Of a DNA stretch of 61,076 nucleotides, positions 8,422 to 17,245 are shown one piece after another. The translations under genes and the position numbers were made by a program. The notes under the pieces were generated by a model, which did not search any database, was not told the DNA's origin, and worked only from the letters and a program-made list of their open reading frames with translations. Position 1 is the stretch's first letter, and every line of letters begins with the position of its first letter. The DNA is from Phycisphaerae bacterium. GTDB taxonomy: Bacteria; Chloroflexota; Anaerolineae; 4572-78; J111. The stretch lies in NCBI GenBank assembly GCA_028285035.1, contig JANQQF010000060.1:1-61076 (forward strand). Reading direction: 5' to 3'.

Positions 8422-10068
8422 TCAAGCCGACTCTCTACGATAAACCACTTCCCCTTCAAAGATTGTTTGTAGCACCTGCGTTTGGCCAATTTCATTAACT
8501 GGAATTTCAAACAAATTTCGATCCAAGACAATCATATCAGCATACTTGCCAATCTCAATGGAGCCGCACACATCCTCGTGGCGAGCGGCTTTGGCCCCGT
8601 TGATGGTGAAGATTTCGATGGCGGTGGCTAAATCGATCCCCTCATTTTCACCGAGCTTGCCCGCCACTTCGCCCGTTGGGTCTTCACGGGTGATCATCGT
8701 TTGGATGCTGGGCCAATTGTTGGCGCTTGGTGTCATCGCTGGCCAATCGGTGCCACCGATTAGGTGTGCTCCGCTGCGGTGATAAGAGCCGATCGGCCAA
8801 CTGCGAACTAATCGCTCTTCTCCAACCAGGGCGATAAGACTACGATCTTTGTTCACAGACGGATGCCACAATTTTGGGCATAAATCGCCGACCGCGCCGA
8901 GTTCGGCAAAGCGAGGTAGATCCGTGGGGTGGACGTTTTGGGGATGAGCGATTTCGTGGCCGAGGCCAGAGTCACCGTTCGCTTTTCGGGCCGCTTCGAT
9001 GGCATCAAGTGCCGCTCGCAGCGAGGCATCGCCCGTCGCGTGCATTTTGACGAGGATGCCCTCTTGGTCAAACCGAACCAGCACCTCCTTCAACGTCCCC
9101 CGATCCACCAGCATCAACGCATACGGATCGTGACTATCCGGGTCATCACCCAGGTATGGCTCCAGCATACAGGCGGTTTTGGCGACGGGCACACCATCCA
9201 AAAAGAGCTTGAGAAAATCGACCTTGACCCGCTCGCCCGCAAATTGGTGGCGGTCATTATACAATGGCTCAAGATCGGCGGGATCGTAAATGAAGGGGGT
9301 GAGCCACAAAAAGTGGCAGCCTACTCGGAGTTTGAGTCGCCCACTGGCATCTGCGGTCTTGTAGGCTTGCATCATCGGGCGGGTGACTGCCGCCTCTTTG
9401 ATTGAGGTCACGCCATAGCCGTGTAACATTGAGGCTAACCAATCAACCGCTTGGTTGTACTCCTCTGATGTTCGATCAGGGATTAGCTTGGCAACCGGGG
9501 CAGTGGCTGTTTCGAGCAATAATCCGGTTAATTGTCCCTCAGTATTTTTCACAAACGTGCCACCATCTGGATCGGGCGTGTCATTGGTGATGCTCGCCAT
9601 CTCCAGCATTTTGCTATTACACCAGGCATTGTGATGAGACGCATCCCATAAAAATACGGGGCGATCAGGACAAACCGCATCCAATTTGGCCTTGTCAATC
9701 TCGTCCATAATGTTCATCAACCACGCCCCACCCACGATGCAAGCTTCATCAGGTCTGGCCGCAGCAAACTCAGCAACAACGGCCATAATCTCATCTACTG
9801 TTGCTGTCATCGGAAACTGGCAATGAAACAATCGCGCCTTGGCCCCCTCCATTCCGTGGATGTGCATATCGTGCAGCCCTGGCATCGCCATTTTGCCGGC
9901 GAGATTGATAACTTCGGTATCCGGCCCGATAAATGCTTCGACGTCCTCATCCCTACCCACAAAGACAAAGCGCCCCGCTTTGATGGCGACACTTGAGACC
10001 CACGAGCGGTCAGCATCGACTGTGTAGATTGCTCCGTTTGTGTAAACAACATCGGCAAAAGCTATCAT
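8422..10068 (-). CDS. YtcJ-like metal-dependent amidohydrolase
   Basis: This 548-residue TIM-barrel amidohydrolase carries the entry motif GLHDMHIHG with H69 and H71 as metal ligands, a further HATGD segment, and TDWPA near the C-terminal part of the barrel. The C-terminal region closes the beta-sandwich with DMIVLDRN. Family members hydrolyse amides, formamides or cyclic imides; the substrate is not evident. Its start overlaps the SDR stop by four bases (ATGA), so the two are probably translationally coupled. It belongs to the 6610-13682 cluster. Confidence 0.82.
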   Translation of the reverse strand: MIAFADVVYTNGAIYTVDADRSWVSSVAIKAGRFVFVGRDEDVEAFIGPDTEVINLAGKMAMPGLHDMHIHGMEGAKARLFHCQFPMTATVDEIMAVVAEFAAARPDEACIVGGAWLMNIMDEIDKAKLDAVCPDRPVFLWDASHHNAWCNSKMLEMASITNDTPDPDGGTFVKNTEGQLTGLLLETATAPVAKLIPDRTSEEYNQAVDWLASMLHGYGVTSIKEAAVTRPMMQAYKTADASGRLKLRVGCHFLWLTPFIYDPADLEPLYNDRHQFAGERVKVDFLKLFLDGVPVAKTACMLEPYLGDDPDSHDPYALMLVDRGTLKEVLVRFDQEGILVKMHATGDASLRAALDAIEAARKANGDSGLGHEIAHPQNVHPTDLPRFAELGAVGDLCPKLWHPSVNKDRSLIALVGEERLVRSWPIGSYHRSGAHLIGGTDWPAMTPSANNWPSIQTMITREDPTGEVAGKLGENEGIDLATAIEIFTINGAKAARHEDVCGSIEIGKYADMIVLDRNLFEIPVNEIGQTQVLQTIFEGEVVYRRESA

Positions 10069-10859
10069 TCGTTAGCCCCAAAGCCAAGTCGTTGGCCTGC
10101 TCGAGCGGCAAACAAACCGCCATCGGCCACGATGTTTATGCCGTTAAGCCAGCGGCTATCATCGCTGCACAAGAAGGCGATAACGGGGGCAATATCTTCG
10201 GCTGTCCCGGGGCCGGGTAAACCCGCCATCGGTTTTACCTTCGCCTGTTGCCGAACAGCCACCGTCTCCATAAAGTCGGCCAGAATCGGGGTCTTGGTCG
10301 CGCTGGGGCTGACCGCGTTGATGCGGATACCGCGATCTTCCCAGCGATTCCAGCTTTGCATGGTCCACACAATCACCGCTTCTTTGCTCAATTCGTAGGA
10401 GTCCTCGTCGGTAATGCTGTATTCCTCGATAAATCCAGAAACCTCAGCCATTGAGCGCAGTTGGAGCAACGCCTTACTCTTCTCAATGGTGGCTTGCCAC
10501 GTCGCCCCAGCCAACGAGGCCACATTGACAATCGCCGCCCCATCGTTGAGTTTTGGAACCACCAGCTCTGTAAACTGCAATAACCCGACCACATTGACAT
10601 TTAGTACCAACTCTGGTGGCGCTGTGGGTGGCACGCCCGCGATGTTGCATAACACATCGGCCTTGCCCTCAAATTGCCGCACAGCTGCCGCGATGGCGGC
10701 TTCATCCGACAGATCGATTTCGATAAACTGGTCACAATGTTCCGTGACCGGGTTGCGATCAAACGCGATGATACTGGCCCCCCGTTCCGTCAGTAGCTTT
10801 GCCGTGGCCGCCCCAATGCCAGAGGCCGCGCCCGTTACAATGATTGTTTTGCCTTGCAC
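10065..10859 (-). CDS. Short-chain dehydrogenase, coniferyl-alcohol-dehydrogenase-like
   Basis: This Rossmann-fold NAD(P) oxidoreductase has TGAASGIG at 9-16 and the catalytic YELSK motif. I place the start at a GTG at 10859, which follows AGGAAGG at good spacing; a longer frame to 10997 would add an implausible N-terminal tail before the Rossmann fold. The protein is then 264 residues, normal for SDRs. The SKEAVIVWTM stretch recalls CalA-type coniferyl-alcohol dehydrogenases and 3-alpha-hydroxysteroid dehydrogenases. It is coupled to the amidohydrolase by a 4-nt overlap. Oxidation of an alcohol in the cluster's pathway is likely. Confidence 0.8.
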   Translation of the reverse strand: MQGKTIIVTGAASGIGAATAKLLTERGASIIAFDRNPVTEHCDQFIEIDLSDEAAIAAAVRQFEGKADVLCNIAGVPPTAPPELVLNVNVVGLLQFTELVVPKLNDGAAIVNVASLAGATWQATIEKSKALLQLRSMAEVSGFIEEYSITDEDSYELSKEAVIVWTMQSWNRWEDRGIRINAVSPSATKTPILADFMETVAVRQQAKVKPMAGLPGPGTAEDIAPVIAFLCSDDSRWLNGINIVADGGLFAARAGQRLGFGANE

Positions 10860-10989
10860 AAAATGCCTTCCTTTGAAAATAAAGTGATGAGTGATCAGTA
10901 AAAGATGAGAAGAATATACGTGTTCTTTCCTATCCGTGTTTAGTAATCTGAGTTCGATGAAAAATACCGAACACCTCTTCTGTCTGGTC

Positions 10990-12084
10990 TCACGCATCGA
11001 AAGCTAGAATAAATGCTTGTTGTGGGGTGGCATTGCCATTGACCATGCTGGTGTACGTATCGCCGATCTCCTGCGTGCCTGTCCGTACAACGATTTCGAG
11101 CGATTGTGCCGCCAGTTGATAGAACTGCTGGGCCGCTTGGCTGGTTTTCTCAGCGAATTGAGCCGAGCCCCAGGCTTTGAGCCGCTTTTGCGCTTGGGCC
11201 GGGGCAAAGAAAAATGTTGCTTGTGCGCCAGGCAGACCTTTACCCCAAGCTGGATTTTCCCAATGGGCCATCCCGACGGCGCTGCTATGGACCAGATTAT
11301 CGGTGAAATGATGGTGAACGGTGCTGCGGATTTGTCCGTTGCCCGCAATGTCGACATAGACCACTTTGGTTTTGGCTGAAATCTCGGACACCTCATCATA
11401 CGCCACAACTTGATCGTAACAGCCCAGCCCTTCCACAAACGCCACGTGGTGAGATGAGGTTAAGCCAATGACCTGAATATTGGCGCCACGTGCTGCACGA
11501 TTGTTGTATAATTGGAAGGCCGTACCCATCGCCGTTTTGCTCGAGGCGCTCGAAAGAATGATCGCTTCGGCACCAAAGAAGTCATTGTCATAGAGAAAAT
11601 CGTCAATCAAAAAGGATGTCATAAACAGGGGACGCAACAGGGCATTGAGGTGCTCCAATTCGGGGGCAAACCCTGGCGAGTTAGCAGTACGCGTATAGGT
11701 GTTGTAGATCGCGTTGAGATGCTGCCGATGCGGTGTAGCATCGACAAAGCTGCCTGAGCGCACGTCATCGGCCTCAATTATGAGATGGGTTGCCAGCGGC
11801 CAATAGCCGTAGATACGCTCCCCAGTGGCGATGTCAGGGTGGGCCGAACTAACCACATCAGCAAAGCCCCATACAGGTAACTTTCCCCAACCTTCATGTG
11901 CTGGAAAGAAATCCCAATAGTTCAGCACATCACCGGTCGCGGCATAGGTGATGTTATTGGCGGTGAAGGCAAACTGGTCGATTTTACAACGAACTTGGTT
12001 GGGGTGTAGTTGAACTGAATCCTCACCCTCAACAAACTTGATATCGCGAATATTATTACGATTGACTAAAAAATCGGTAGGCAT
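10990..12084 (-). CDS. DUF2855 family protein
   Basis: This 364-residue protein matches DUF2855, a family of unknown function that resembles medium-chain reductases in layout. It has an N-terminal domain with RCKIDQFAFTANNITYA and a central segment (IILSSASSKTAMGTA) like a degenerate nucleotide-binding turn. The start at 12084 follows AAGGAGATACA; an upstream in-frame ATG lacks such a site. It sits between a Baeyer-Villiger-type monooxygenase and an SDR on the same strand. Many family members lie near such monooxygenases, so a role in the same oxidation pathway is plausible. Confidence 0.75.
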   Translation of the reverse strand: MPTDFLVNRNNIRDIKFVEGEDSVQLHPNQVRCKIDQFAFTANNITYAATGDVLNYWDFFPAHEGWGKLPVWGFADVVSSAHPDIATGERIYGYWPLATHLIIEADDVRSGSFVDATPHRQHLNAIYNTYTRTANSPGFAPELEHLNALLRPLFMTSFLIDDFLYDNDFFGAEAIILSSASSKTAMGTAFQLYNNRAARGANIQVIGLTSSHHVAFVEGLGCYDQVVAYDEVSEISAKTKVVYVDIAGNGQIRSTVHHHFTDNLVHSSAVGMAHWENPAWGKGLPGAQATFFFAPAQAQKRLKAWGSAQFAEKTSQAAQQFYQLAAQSLEIVVRTGTQEIGDTYTSMVNGNATPQQAFILAFDA

Positions 12085-12102
12085 TGTATCTCCTTTGATA
12101 AT

Positions 12103-12175
12103 GGCCCTCACCCTCGTCCCCACATTGTGGGGCCTCTCCCTCTTCCAGTGTGAGAGGAGGCTGGAGATGAGGGCC
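12103..12175. repeat. GC-rich branched hairpin between monooxygenase and DUF2855 genes
   Basis: Outer arms GGCCCTCA (12103-12110) and TGAGGGCC (12168-12175) enclose CCCCACA/TGTGGGG (12118-12132) and a CCTCTC/GAGAGG pair. The result is a cruciform-like structure lying between two co-oriented genes. Confidence 0.6.
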
Positions 12176-12221
12176 GAATTTTCACTCCCCGCTGTCCTCT
12201 CGCCGAGGCTATCTCACCCCA

Positions 12222-13682
12222 CTACCTCTTAAACACCAACCCGCCATCATCAATGCGGCCATACTCGATCAATTTTTTATCACGCCAATAATTCTGGGTA
12301 TTGACCCACGGCTCGGTGGTTCCTTGTTTGGGTAATAGATGTAGATTACGCTGCATGTATCCCGACGAGAAATCCTTGATCCACGGCTCAGTGGCTGCAC
12401 GGTCGGCTTCGGTGGGCCGCGGGGTGCATTGACGGGCACCTGTTTTGTCCATATGATTGAGCAGCCGACATATGTACTTGGCCATCAAATCGACCCGCAA
12501 GGTCCACGAGGCACTGATGTAGCCAAACGTCCAAACCAAATTTGGAACATCCGAAAACATCATTCCCTTGTAGGCCACTGTTTCCGCAAAGTTGACGGGT
12601 TTATCATCGACCACAAAGTCGATGCCGCCCATCACCTCCAAATTCAGGCCTGTTGCGGTGATGATGATATCCGCCTCCAACAATTGACCAGATTTGAGCA
12701 GGATGCCATTTTCGGTGAAGGTGTCGATGTGGTCGGTCACAACCGAGGCCATTTCAGCCCGGATGGCCTTAAACAAATCGGCATTGGGCACAAGGCAAAC
12801 CCGCTGATCCCACGGATTGTAGTGGGGTGTAAAGTGGGTGTCGATGTCGTAGTCGGCTGGTAACTGGTCCCGCACGAGGCCAAGCATCATTTGTTTTACT
12901 TCTTCTGGCTTACGCCTTGCCCGCCGATAGAAAATTTGCCCAAAAGCGATGCTTCGCCAGCGGGTCAGGCGATAGGCCAAGGGGTTTGGTAGGTACCTAT
13001 GAAGCTTTGCCGCAAACGGATCTTCATCGGGTAAGGGACTCATGTAGGTGGGGGATCGTTGCAGCATAACCACATGCGCGGCCTCCTTTGCCAACTCGGG
13101 TATCAGCGTCACGGCGGTGGCCCCCGAGCCGATCACGACAATTTTCTTGCCTGTATAGTCAAGATTGTCAGGCCAAGCTTGGGGGTGGACAATGGTGCCC
13201 TTAAAACGCTCCCGTCCTTTGAACTCCGGTGAATAGCCTGCCTTGTAACTATAGTAACCTGAGCACAACAAAAGGAAGTTGCAAGTGTAGGTTTCGTCCT
13301 TGCTGGTGTGGATGGTCCAAGTTGTGTCAGACGATGACCATTTGGCGCGGGTTACCTGCTGTCCGTATCGAATGTGTTTGTCGATACCATTCTCAACTGC
13401 CGTTTCACGCACATAGTGTAGAATATCCTCGCCTTTGGCCGTCGTCTTCGTTTCCCCCCACGGCTTGAAACTGTAGGCCATCGTCAGCATATTGCTGTCC
13501 GAGCGAATACCTGGATAGCGAAACAAGTCCCAAGTGCCGCCTAGGGCGTCACGTCCTTCGAGGATGGTGTAACTTTTCTGAGGGCATTTTTTCTGTAGAT
13601 GGTAGGCCAACCCGATGCCAGAAATTCCTGCCCCGATAATGACCACATCAAAATTGTGATTTGTCATACTTACTGTTTCCAC
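12222..13682 (-). CDS. Flavin-dependent monooxygenase, Baeyer-Villiger type
   Basis: This 486-residue flavoprotein has an FAD Rossmann motif GAGISG at 17-22 and a second NADPH motif GSGATA at 185-190. Between them lies the Baeyer-Villiger fingerprint F-x-G-x-x-x-H-x-x-x-W at 160-170, seen here as FKGTIVHPQAW. Such enzymes insert oxygen next to a ketone to give esters or lactones. It is the first gene of the run ending at 6610. Translation could start at the first ATG or at residue 6; neither has a strong ribosome site. The substrate is unknown. Confidence 0.88.
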   Translation of the reverse strand: METVSMTNHNFDVVIIGAGISGIGLAYHLQKKCPQKSYTILEGRDALGGTWDLFRYPGIRSDSNMLTMAYSFKPWGETKTTAKGEDILHYVRETAVENGIDKHIRYGQQVTRAKWSSSDTTWTIHTSKDETYTCNFLLLCSGYYSYKAGYSPEFKGRERFKGTIVHPQAWPDNLDYTGKKIVVIGSGATAVTLIPELAKEAAHVVMLQRSPTYMSPLPDEDPFAAKLHRYLPNPLAYRLTRWRSIAFGQIFYRRARRKPEEVKQMMLGLVRDQLPADYDIDTHFTPHYNPWDQRVCLVPNADLFKAIRAEMASVVTDHIDTFTENGILLKSGQLLEADIIITATGLNLEVMGGIDFVVDDKPVNFAETVAYKGMMFSDVPNLVWTFGYISASWTLRVDLMAKYICRLLNHMDKTGARQCTPRPTEADRAATEPWIKDFSSGYMQRNLHLLPKQGTTEPWVNTQNYWRDKKLIEYGRIDDGGLVFKR

Positions 13683-13887
13683 ATGCCGGAGAATTGCGGG
13701 CTAGGTGTTGCCAGAGCGAATGCATTTAAATGGATTTTCTTCTTCATTGTTTTGATCCATAAAATAACTTGTATAGATTGGGGGAAAAAGTGTGATGTTG
13801 AAAGCGAAATATGTGAATTCACGCATCACGCTTCCAACGGTTTAATATTTTTGTGTTTTGTCAGGATTGTATGGCTGAAAGTATCGA

Positions 13888-14550
13888 TTAGTCAAAAAGA
13901 GCGAGTGTTTCGGGGGAAAAGTCGGCTAATTCATTGAGGACAACGTGGGCATATTGGGCTTGTTCAGCGGTAAGGGGCATTTCGGGATCAGGAATATTGA
14001 TGACCTTCATACCAGCCCGATAGCCAGACAGCACGCCGTTGGGGGAGTCTTCGATGCATATACAATGCTCGGGGGCGATACCCAAACGTTTGGCCGCTTC
14101 GAGATAGACGTCGGGGTGGGGTTTGCCCCGGCCAACCTCATCGGCGGCCATTGTAAATTGCAGGTGCGGGGCAATCCGTGGGTCGGACGAGACGATATCG
14201 ATCAATTGGCGGGGTGAGCCAGAGGCGATACAGCTTGGGTAGAGGGATGCGCCCCACTGTACTTTTTCGACGGCATTGGGCCGGAATGGAATCTCGTTTT
14301 TATAGATGTCCACCATATGATTGATGATCGTGGCTTGTACTTCGTCAGGGGGCATCGACAAGCCGATGCGCTCAATCATATAGTTCACCCACTCGATGGT
14401 GCTGACGCCCATCACATTGAAGTGGTCCTGCTGATTCCACTCGACCCCGTGCTCATGCGCCATCTGCTTCCGAGCCGCATTCCAGACTGGCTCGGAGTCG
14501 ATCAGGAGTCCATCCATATCCCAAACAATTGCTTTGATTGTCATTTTCAT
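13888..14550 (-). CDS. HAD-family sugar-phosphate phosphatase-like hydrolase
   Basis: This 220-residue HAD hydrolase shows the nucleophile motif DMDGLLIDSE (D11 and D13), a serine/threonine motif in ASGSPRQ, the lysine in GKPHPDVY and the acidic IEDSPNG motif. It resembles HxpB/YniC and beta-phosphoglucomutase-like proteins with an alpha-helical cap. It is the last gene of the ula-type operon on the minus strand, separated from the epimerase gene by a 115-bp MITE. It may dephosphorylate excess pathway sugar phosphates. Family firm; role inferred. Confidence 0.82.
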   Translation of the reverse strand: MKMTIKAIVWDMDGLLIDSEPVWNAARKQMAHEHGVEWNQQDHFNVMGVSTIEWVNYMIERIGLSMPPDEVQATIINHMVDIYKNEIPFRPNAVEKVQWGASLYPSCIASGSPRQLIDIVSSDPRIAPHLQFTMAADEVGRGKPHPDVYLEAAKRLGIAPEHCICIEDSPNGVLSGYRAGMKVINIPDPEMPLTAEQAQYAHVVLNELADFSPETLALFD

Positions 14551-14620
14551 CTACTTTCAGAAAAGATTGGTTATTGGGTAATTAGAGATGCTGGTCCAAT
14601 ACTTACCATTCCTGACTCTA

Positions 14621-14735
14621 ACAGGACTGACGCAAAACGTTGATTGAGCCTGTCGAAAATAACGTTTTGCGATATAAAAGGTCTGGTTTCGACAAGCTCA
14701 ACCGACAATTTCCAGGTATTCTGCGTAAGTCCTGT
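14621..14735. mobile_element. 115-bp MITE with 17-bp terminal inverted repeats
   Basis: The left end ACAGGACTGACGCAAAA (14621-14637) matches the reverse complement of the right end (14719-14735) at 15 of 17 positions. Nested internal pairs are CGCAAAACGTT/AACGTTTTGCG (14631-14641, 14661-14671) and TTGAGCCTGTCGAAA/TTTCGACAAGCTCAA (14644-14658, 14687-14701). CTA flanks both ends, a possible 3-bp target duplication. The right-hand CTA is the complement of the TAG stop codon of the epimerase gene. No transposase is present. Confidence 0.65.
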
Positions 14736-15401
14736 CTAAAAGTCAATAATCGAAGCATCCGCCGTGCCGTAGCGATTGGTGTAGCGATCATAGTTTGCGG
14801 CAACCTCTTCAGGAGAAAGCTCATCTGGCTCGCCAATTTGGTAGGCCAACCAGACTGTTTTGGCCACATCTTCGGTCATGATCGCTGCTTTGAGTGCTTT
14901 TTCGGCCGTTTTACCAATGGTGAACACACCGTGATTTTTCATCAGGATTGCGCAAGAGTCGCCAATTGAACGCAAAATCTCCTCACCGATCTCTTTGCCC
15001 CCAATCGAGGCATAGCCACCCACGGGGATGGGGCCGCCGAACTCATCGGCAATGGCGGTCAGAACCGGCGGAATGGGGCGGTTTGCGGCGGCAAAGGCGG
15101 TGGCGTAATTTGAATGGGTGTGGACAATGCCGTTCACGTCGGCACGATTACGATAGATCCACAAGTGGGTGGCCGTATCGGACGATGGCCCACGCTCCCC
15201 CTCAACGACTTTGCCATCCATATCCAGCACTACCAAATCCTCAGGGGTTAAATCTTCGAATAATACCCCACTAGGCTTAATCACCATCAAATTTGTCTCG
15301 GGATCACGCCCGCTGGCGTTCCCGCTTGTCCAAGTCACTAGCCCTTCAGCGGGTAGGGCCATATTGGCTTTCCATACCTGTTCGCGTAATTCTTGTAGCA
15401 T
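14736..15401 (-). CDS. ulaF: Class II aldolase family, L-ribulose-5-phosphate 4-epimerase-like
   Basis: This 221-residue protein is close in length and motifs to AraD/UlaF/SgbE. It shows the phosphate-binding IKPSGV near 41-46, SSDTATH near 73-79, zinc ligands H94 and H96 in HTHSNYAT, and a further KNHG. The enzyme would convert L-ribulose 5-phosphate to D-xylulose 5-phosphate, the last step of the ascorbate pathway. The ula context supports the UlaF role over an arabinose one, since no araA or araB gene is near. Fuculose-phosphate-type aldolase activity cannot be ruled out by sequence alone. Confidence 0.8.
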   Translation of the reverse strand: MLQELREQVWKANMALPAEGLVTWTSGNASGRDPETNLMVIKPSGVLFEDLTPEDLVVLDMDGKVVEGERGPSSDTATHLWIYRNRADVNGIVHTHSNYATAFAAANRPIPPVLTAIADEFGGPIPVGGYASIGGKEIGEEILRSIGDSCAILMKNHGVFTIGKTAEKALKAAIMTEDVAKTVWLAYQIGEPDELSPEEVAANYDRYTNRYGTADASIIDF

Positions 15402-15438
15402 TATTATGTCACCTATGTTCTATTATCTACCAGAAAAG

Positions 15439-16407
15439 CTATCGGGTAATATCGGCTGAACTGTCCATCTCAACGAGCATCTCAACTTCTTCTGGGGTGG
15501 TCACCACTTGATCGCCCCATTGGCTCAAAGCCAAGGCTGCAGTCAAGGTCCCATAGCGAAGGCCTTTGGTCAAATCGCCTTGCAGCCAGCCATATAACAC
15601 GCCCGCCACCATCGCGTCACCTGCCCCAATCCGATCCACAATTTCAACGCATCGAGCGGGGACTTGTGACACCTTATTCTGCACCCGATCCCAACCGATC
15701 AGGCCGTCACCCGAGAGGGAAACGATAATGGCCTCAGCATCGGTCATCTCTGACAGCATCTCCAAGGCGGTTTGTGGCTCATCGGGTGCGTCAAAAATCT
15801 GTTGAGCATCTCTACGACCAAAAAACAGGATATCGATATCTTGTAACAGGGGTTCCACAATCCTTCGCGCCTCGTCTGTTGTCCACAGTCGGGTGCGATA
15901 ATTCATATCAAAACTGACCTTAACACCAGCTTCCTTGGCGCGGGCAATGGCCGTTAGTAGCAAATGTGAAATCTCGGCTGAGAGCGGTAGGGTTAACCCT
16001 GAAATATGCAATATCTGCGTATCCAACAGATAATCCCAATCAATGTCGTCAACCTTCATCTGCAAGTATGGCGTGTTCGCTCGGTCATAATAAACCTGCG
16101 TACTACGAGGGGGGACGGCATACTCAACATAGTATGTGGCGATGCGAGCATTGTCCTGCCAGCGGACCGCGTCTAAATCAACCCCGGCCACTTTCATCTG
16201 TTGGGTCACCCGCCGACCCAGCGGCGAATTCGGCAGGACACTAACCCAGCCCGTCTGCCGCCCCAGCCGGGCCAGTAAACTGACGACATTTAACTCTGTT
16301 CCGGTCACGTACACATCAAACTGCGTCGCCGTCTCCAAGCGTACACCGGCGGGCACGCAATAACGTAGCTGCCCTTCACCAATCGTTGTTACATCAAATC
16401 TAGCCAT
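15439..16407 (-). CDS. PfkB-family sugar kinase
   Basis: This 322-residue kinase resembles 2-keto-3-deoxygluconate kinases. It has an N-terminal substrate domain (VTGTELNVVSLLARLG near 35-50), FDMNYR near 166-171 and the ATP/anion-hole motif DRIGAGDA with catalytic base D264. I start it at the ATG at 16407, which follows GAAGGTGG; the longer frame would use TTG. It overlaps ulaE by eight bases. Ascorbate pathways with a PTS need no kinase. Here an ABC transporter replaces the PTS, so this enzyme is the best candidate to phosphorylate the imported substrate. The family is sure; the substrate is inferred. Confidence 0.85.
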   Translation of the reverse strand: MARFDVTTIGEGQLRYCVPAGVRLETATQFDVYVTGTELNVVSLLARLGRQTGWVSVLPNSPLGRRVTQQMKVAGVDLDAVRWQDNARIATYYVEYAVPPRSTQVYYDRANTPYLQMKVDDIDWDYLLDTQILHISGLTLPLSAEISHLLLTAIARAKEAGVKVSFDMNYRTRLWTTDEARRIVEPLLQDIDILFFGRRDAQQIFDAPDEPQTALEMLSEMTDAEAIIVSLSGDGLIGWDRVQNKVSQVPARCVEIVDRIGAGDAMVAGVLYGWLQGDLTKGLRYGTLTAALALSQWGDQVVTTPEEVEMLVEMDSSADITR

Positions 16408-17245
16408 CAATCAAACCACCTTCTACCATTTTCGCCGCCACCCATTCTCGGGCCTCGCTTACGATGCGCAGCGAGTCGGGCGAGTCATCATTCCACATTT
16501 CTAAGAGTACCGGACCTGAAAAGTCGAGTGCTTTCAATTTCGCAAAGGCCTCAACAAATGGTGTTGTACCTTCGCCAAAGGGGACACGTCGGGGCGATCC
16601 AGGCACAGTGTCTTTTACATGGAGTCCGACCAGATGACCCTGCCCCCGTTCCAGCTCACCCAAGACATCAAGCTCATGCTCAGCGAGGTTGCCGATGTCT
16701 GGGTATATTTGGAAGTAGGGCGAGTTGAACTCATCAACAAATTCCATCGCCCGAGTAACACTCATGACGTCATCGCCATCCACGTTCTCCAACGCCAACA
16801 TTACCCCGGCCTTGCTAGCCACCTGTAATCCAGCCCATAACCCATCGCGATAACGGTCACGCGAGTCGGGGAGGTGTTCTTCGTAGAAAACATAGTAGCC
16901 TGCCAGTTGAATCACCCGTACCCCTACATCGACAGCCAAGGTGATAGCCTTTTGCATAATGGTGTGTGCTTTGGCTCGAATGGTCTCATCAGCACTGCCA
17001 TAGGGGAACTTGCGGTGGGCACTCAGGCACATCGTGGTGAGAGGGACACCACTTTTCGCAATGGCATCTCGTAAGTTGGCTCGCTCTTCGGCAGTCCAAT
17101 CCAAGCGGGCTCGGCGTTCTTTACTTTCATCAATCGAAATCTCCACAAAGTCAAAGCCAACTTGCTTGGCTACATCCAGTCGCTTGTGCCAATCGACCTT
17201 GAAAGGGAGAGCTTTCTCGTAGATACCTATGGGTAACTGACTCAT
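16400..17245 (-). CDS. ulaE: L-ribulose-5-phosphate 3-epimerase (L-xylulose-5-phosphate 3-epimerase)
   Basis: This 281-residue TIM-barrel protein is strikingly like E. coli UlaE along its whole length: GIYEKALP at the N terminus, FDFVEISIDES, MCLSAHRKFP, VIQLAGY, YPDIGNL, HVKDT, VPFGEG and EMWNDD. It interconverts L-xylulose and L-ribulose 5-phosphates; catalytic glutamates and metal-binding His/Asp sit in these motifs. The start has a clear site (GGAGG). It overlaps ulaD by four bases and the kinase gene by eight, so these three genes form a tightly coupled block. Confidence 0.93.
   Translation of the reverse strand: MSQLPIGIYEKALPFKVDWHKRLDVAKQVGFDFVEISIDESKERRARLDWTAEERANLRDAIAKSGVPLTTMCLSAHRKFPYGSADETIRAKAHTIMQKAITLAVDVGVRVIQLAGYYVFYEEHLPDSRDRYRDGLWAGLQVASKAGVMLALENVDGDDVMSVTRAMEFVDEFNSPYFQIYPDIGNLAEHELDVLGELERGQGHLVGLHVKDTVPGSPRRVPFGEGTTPFVEAFAKLKALDFSGPVLLEMWNDDSPDSLRIVSEAREWVAAKMVEGGLIDG

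Noticed and set aside
10860..10997. N-terminal extension of the SDR upstream of 10859
   Set aside because: The extra residues do not belong to the SDR fold, and a GTG with a good ribosome site lies directly before the Rossmann motif.
14642..14701. Intrinsic terminator of the ula operon at the TCGACAAGCTCAA palindrome
   Set aside because: No T-tract follows on the minus strand, and the palindrome lies inside a MITE with its own terminal repeats.
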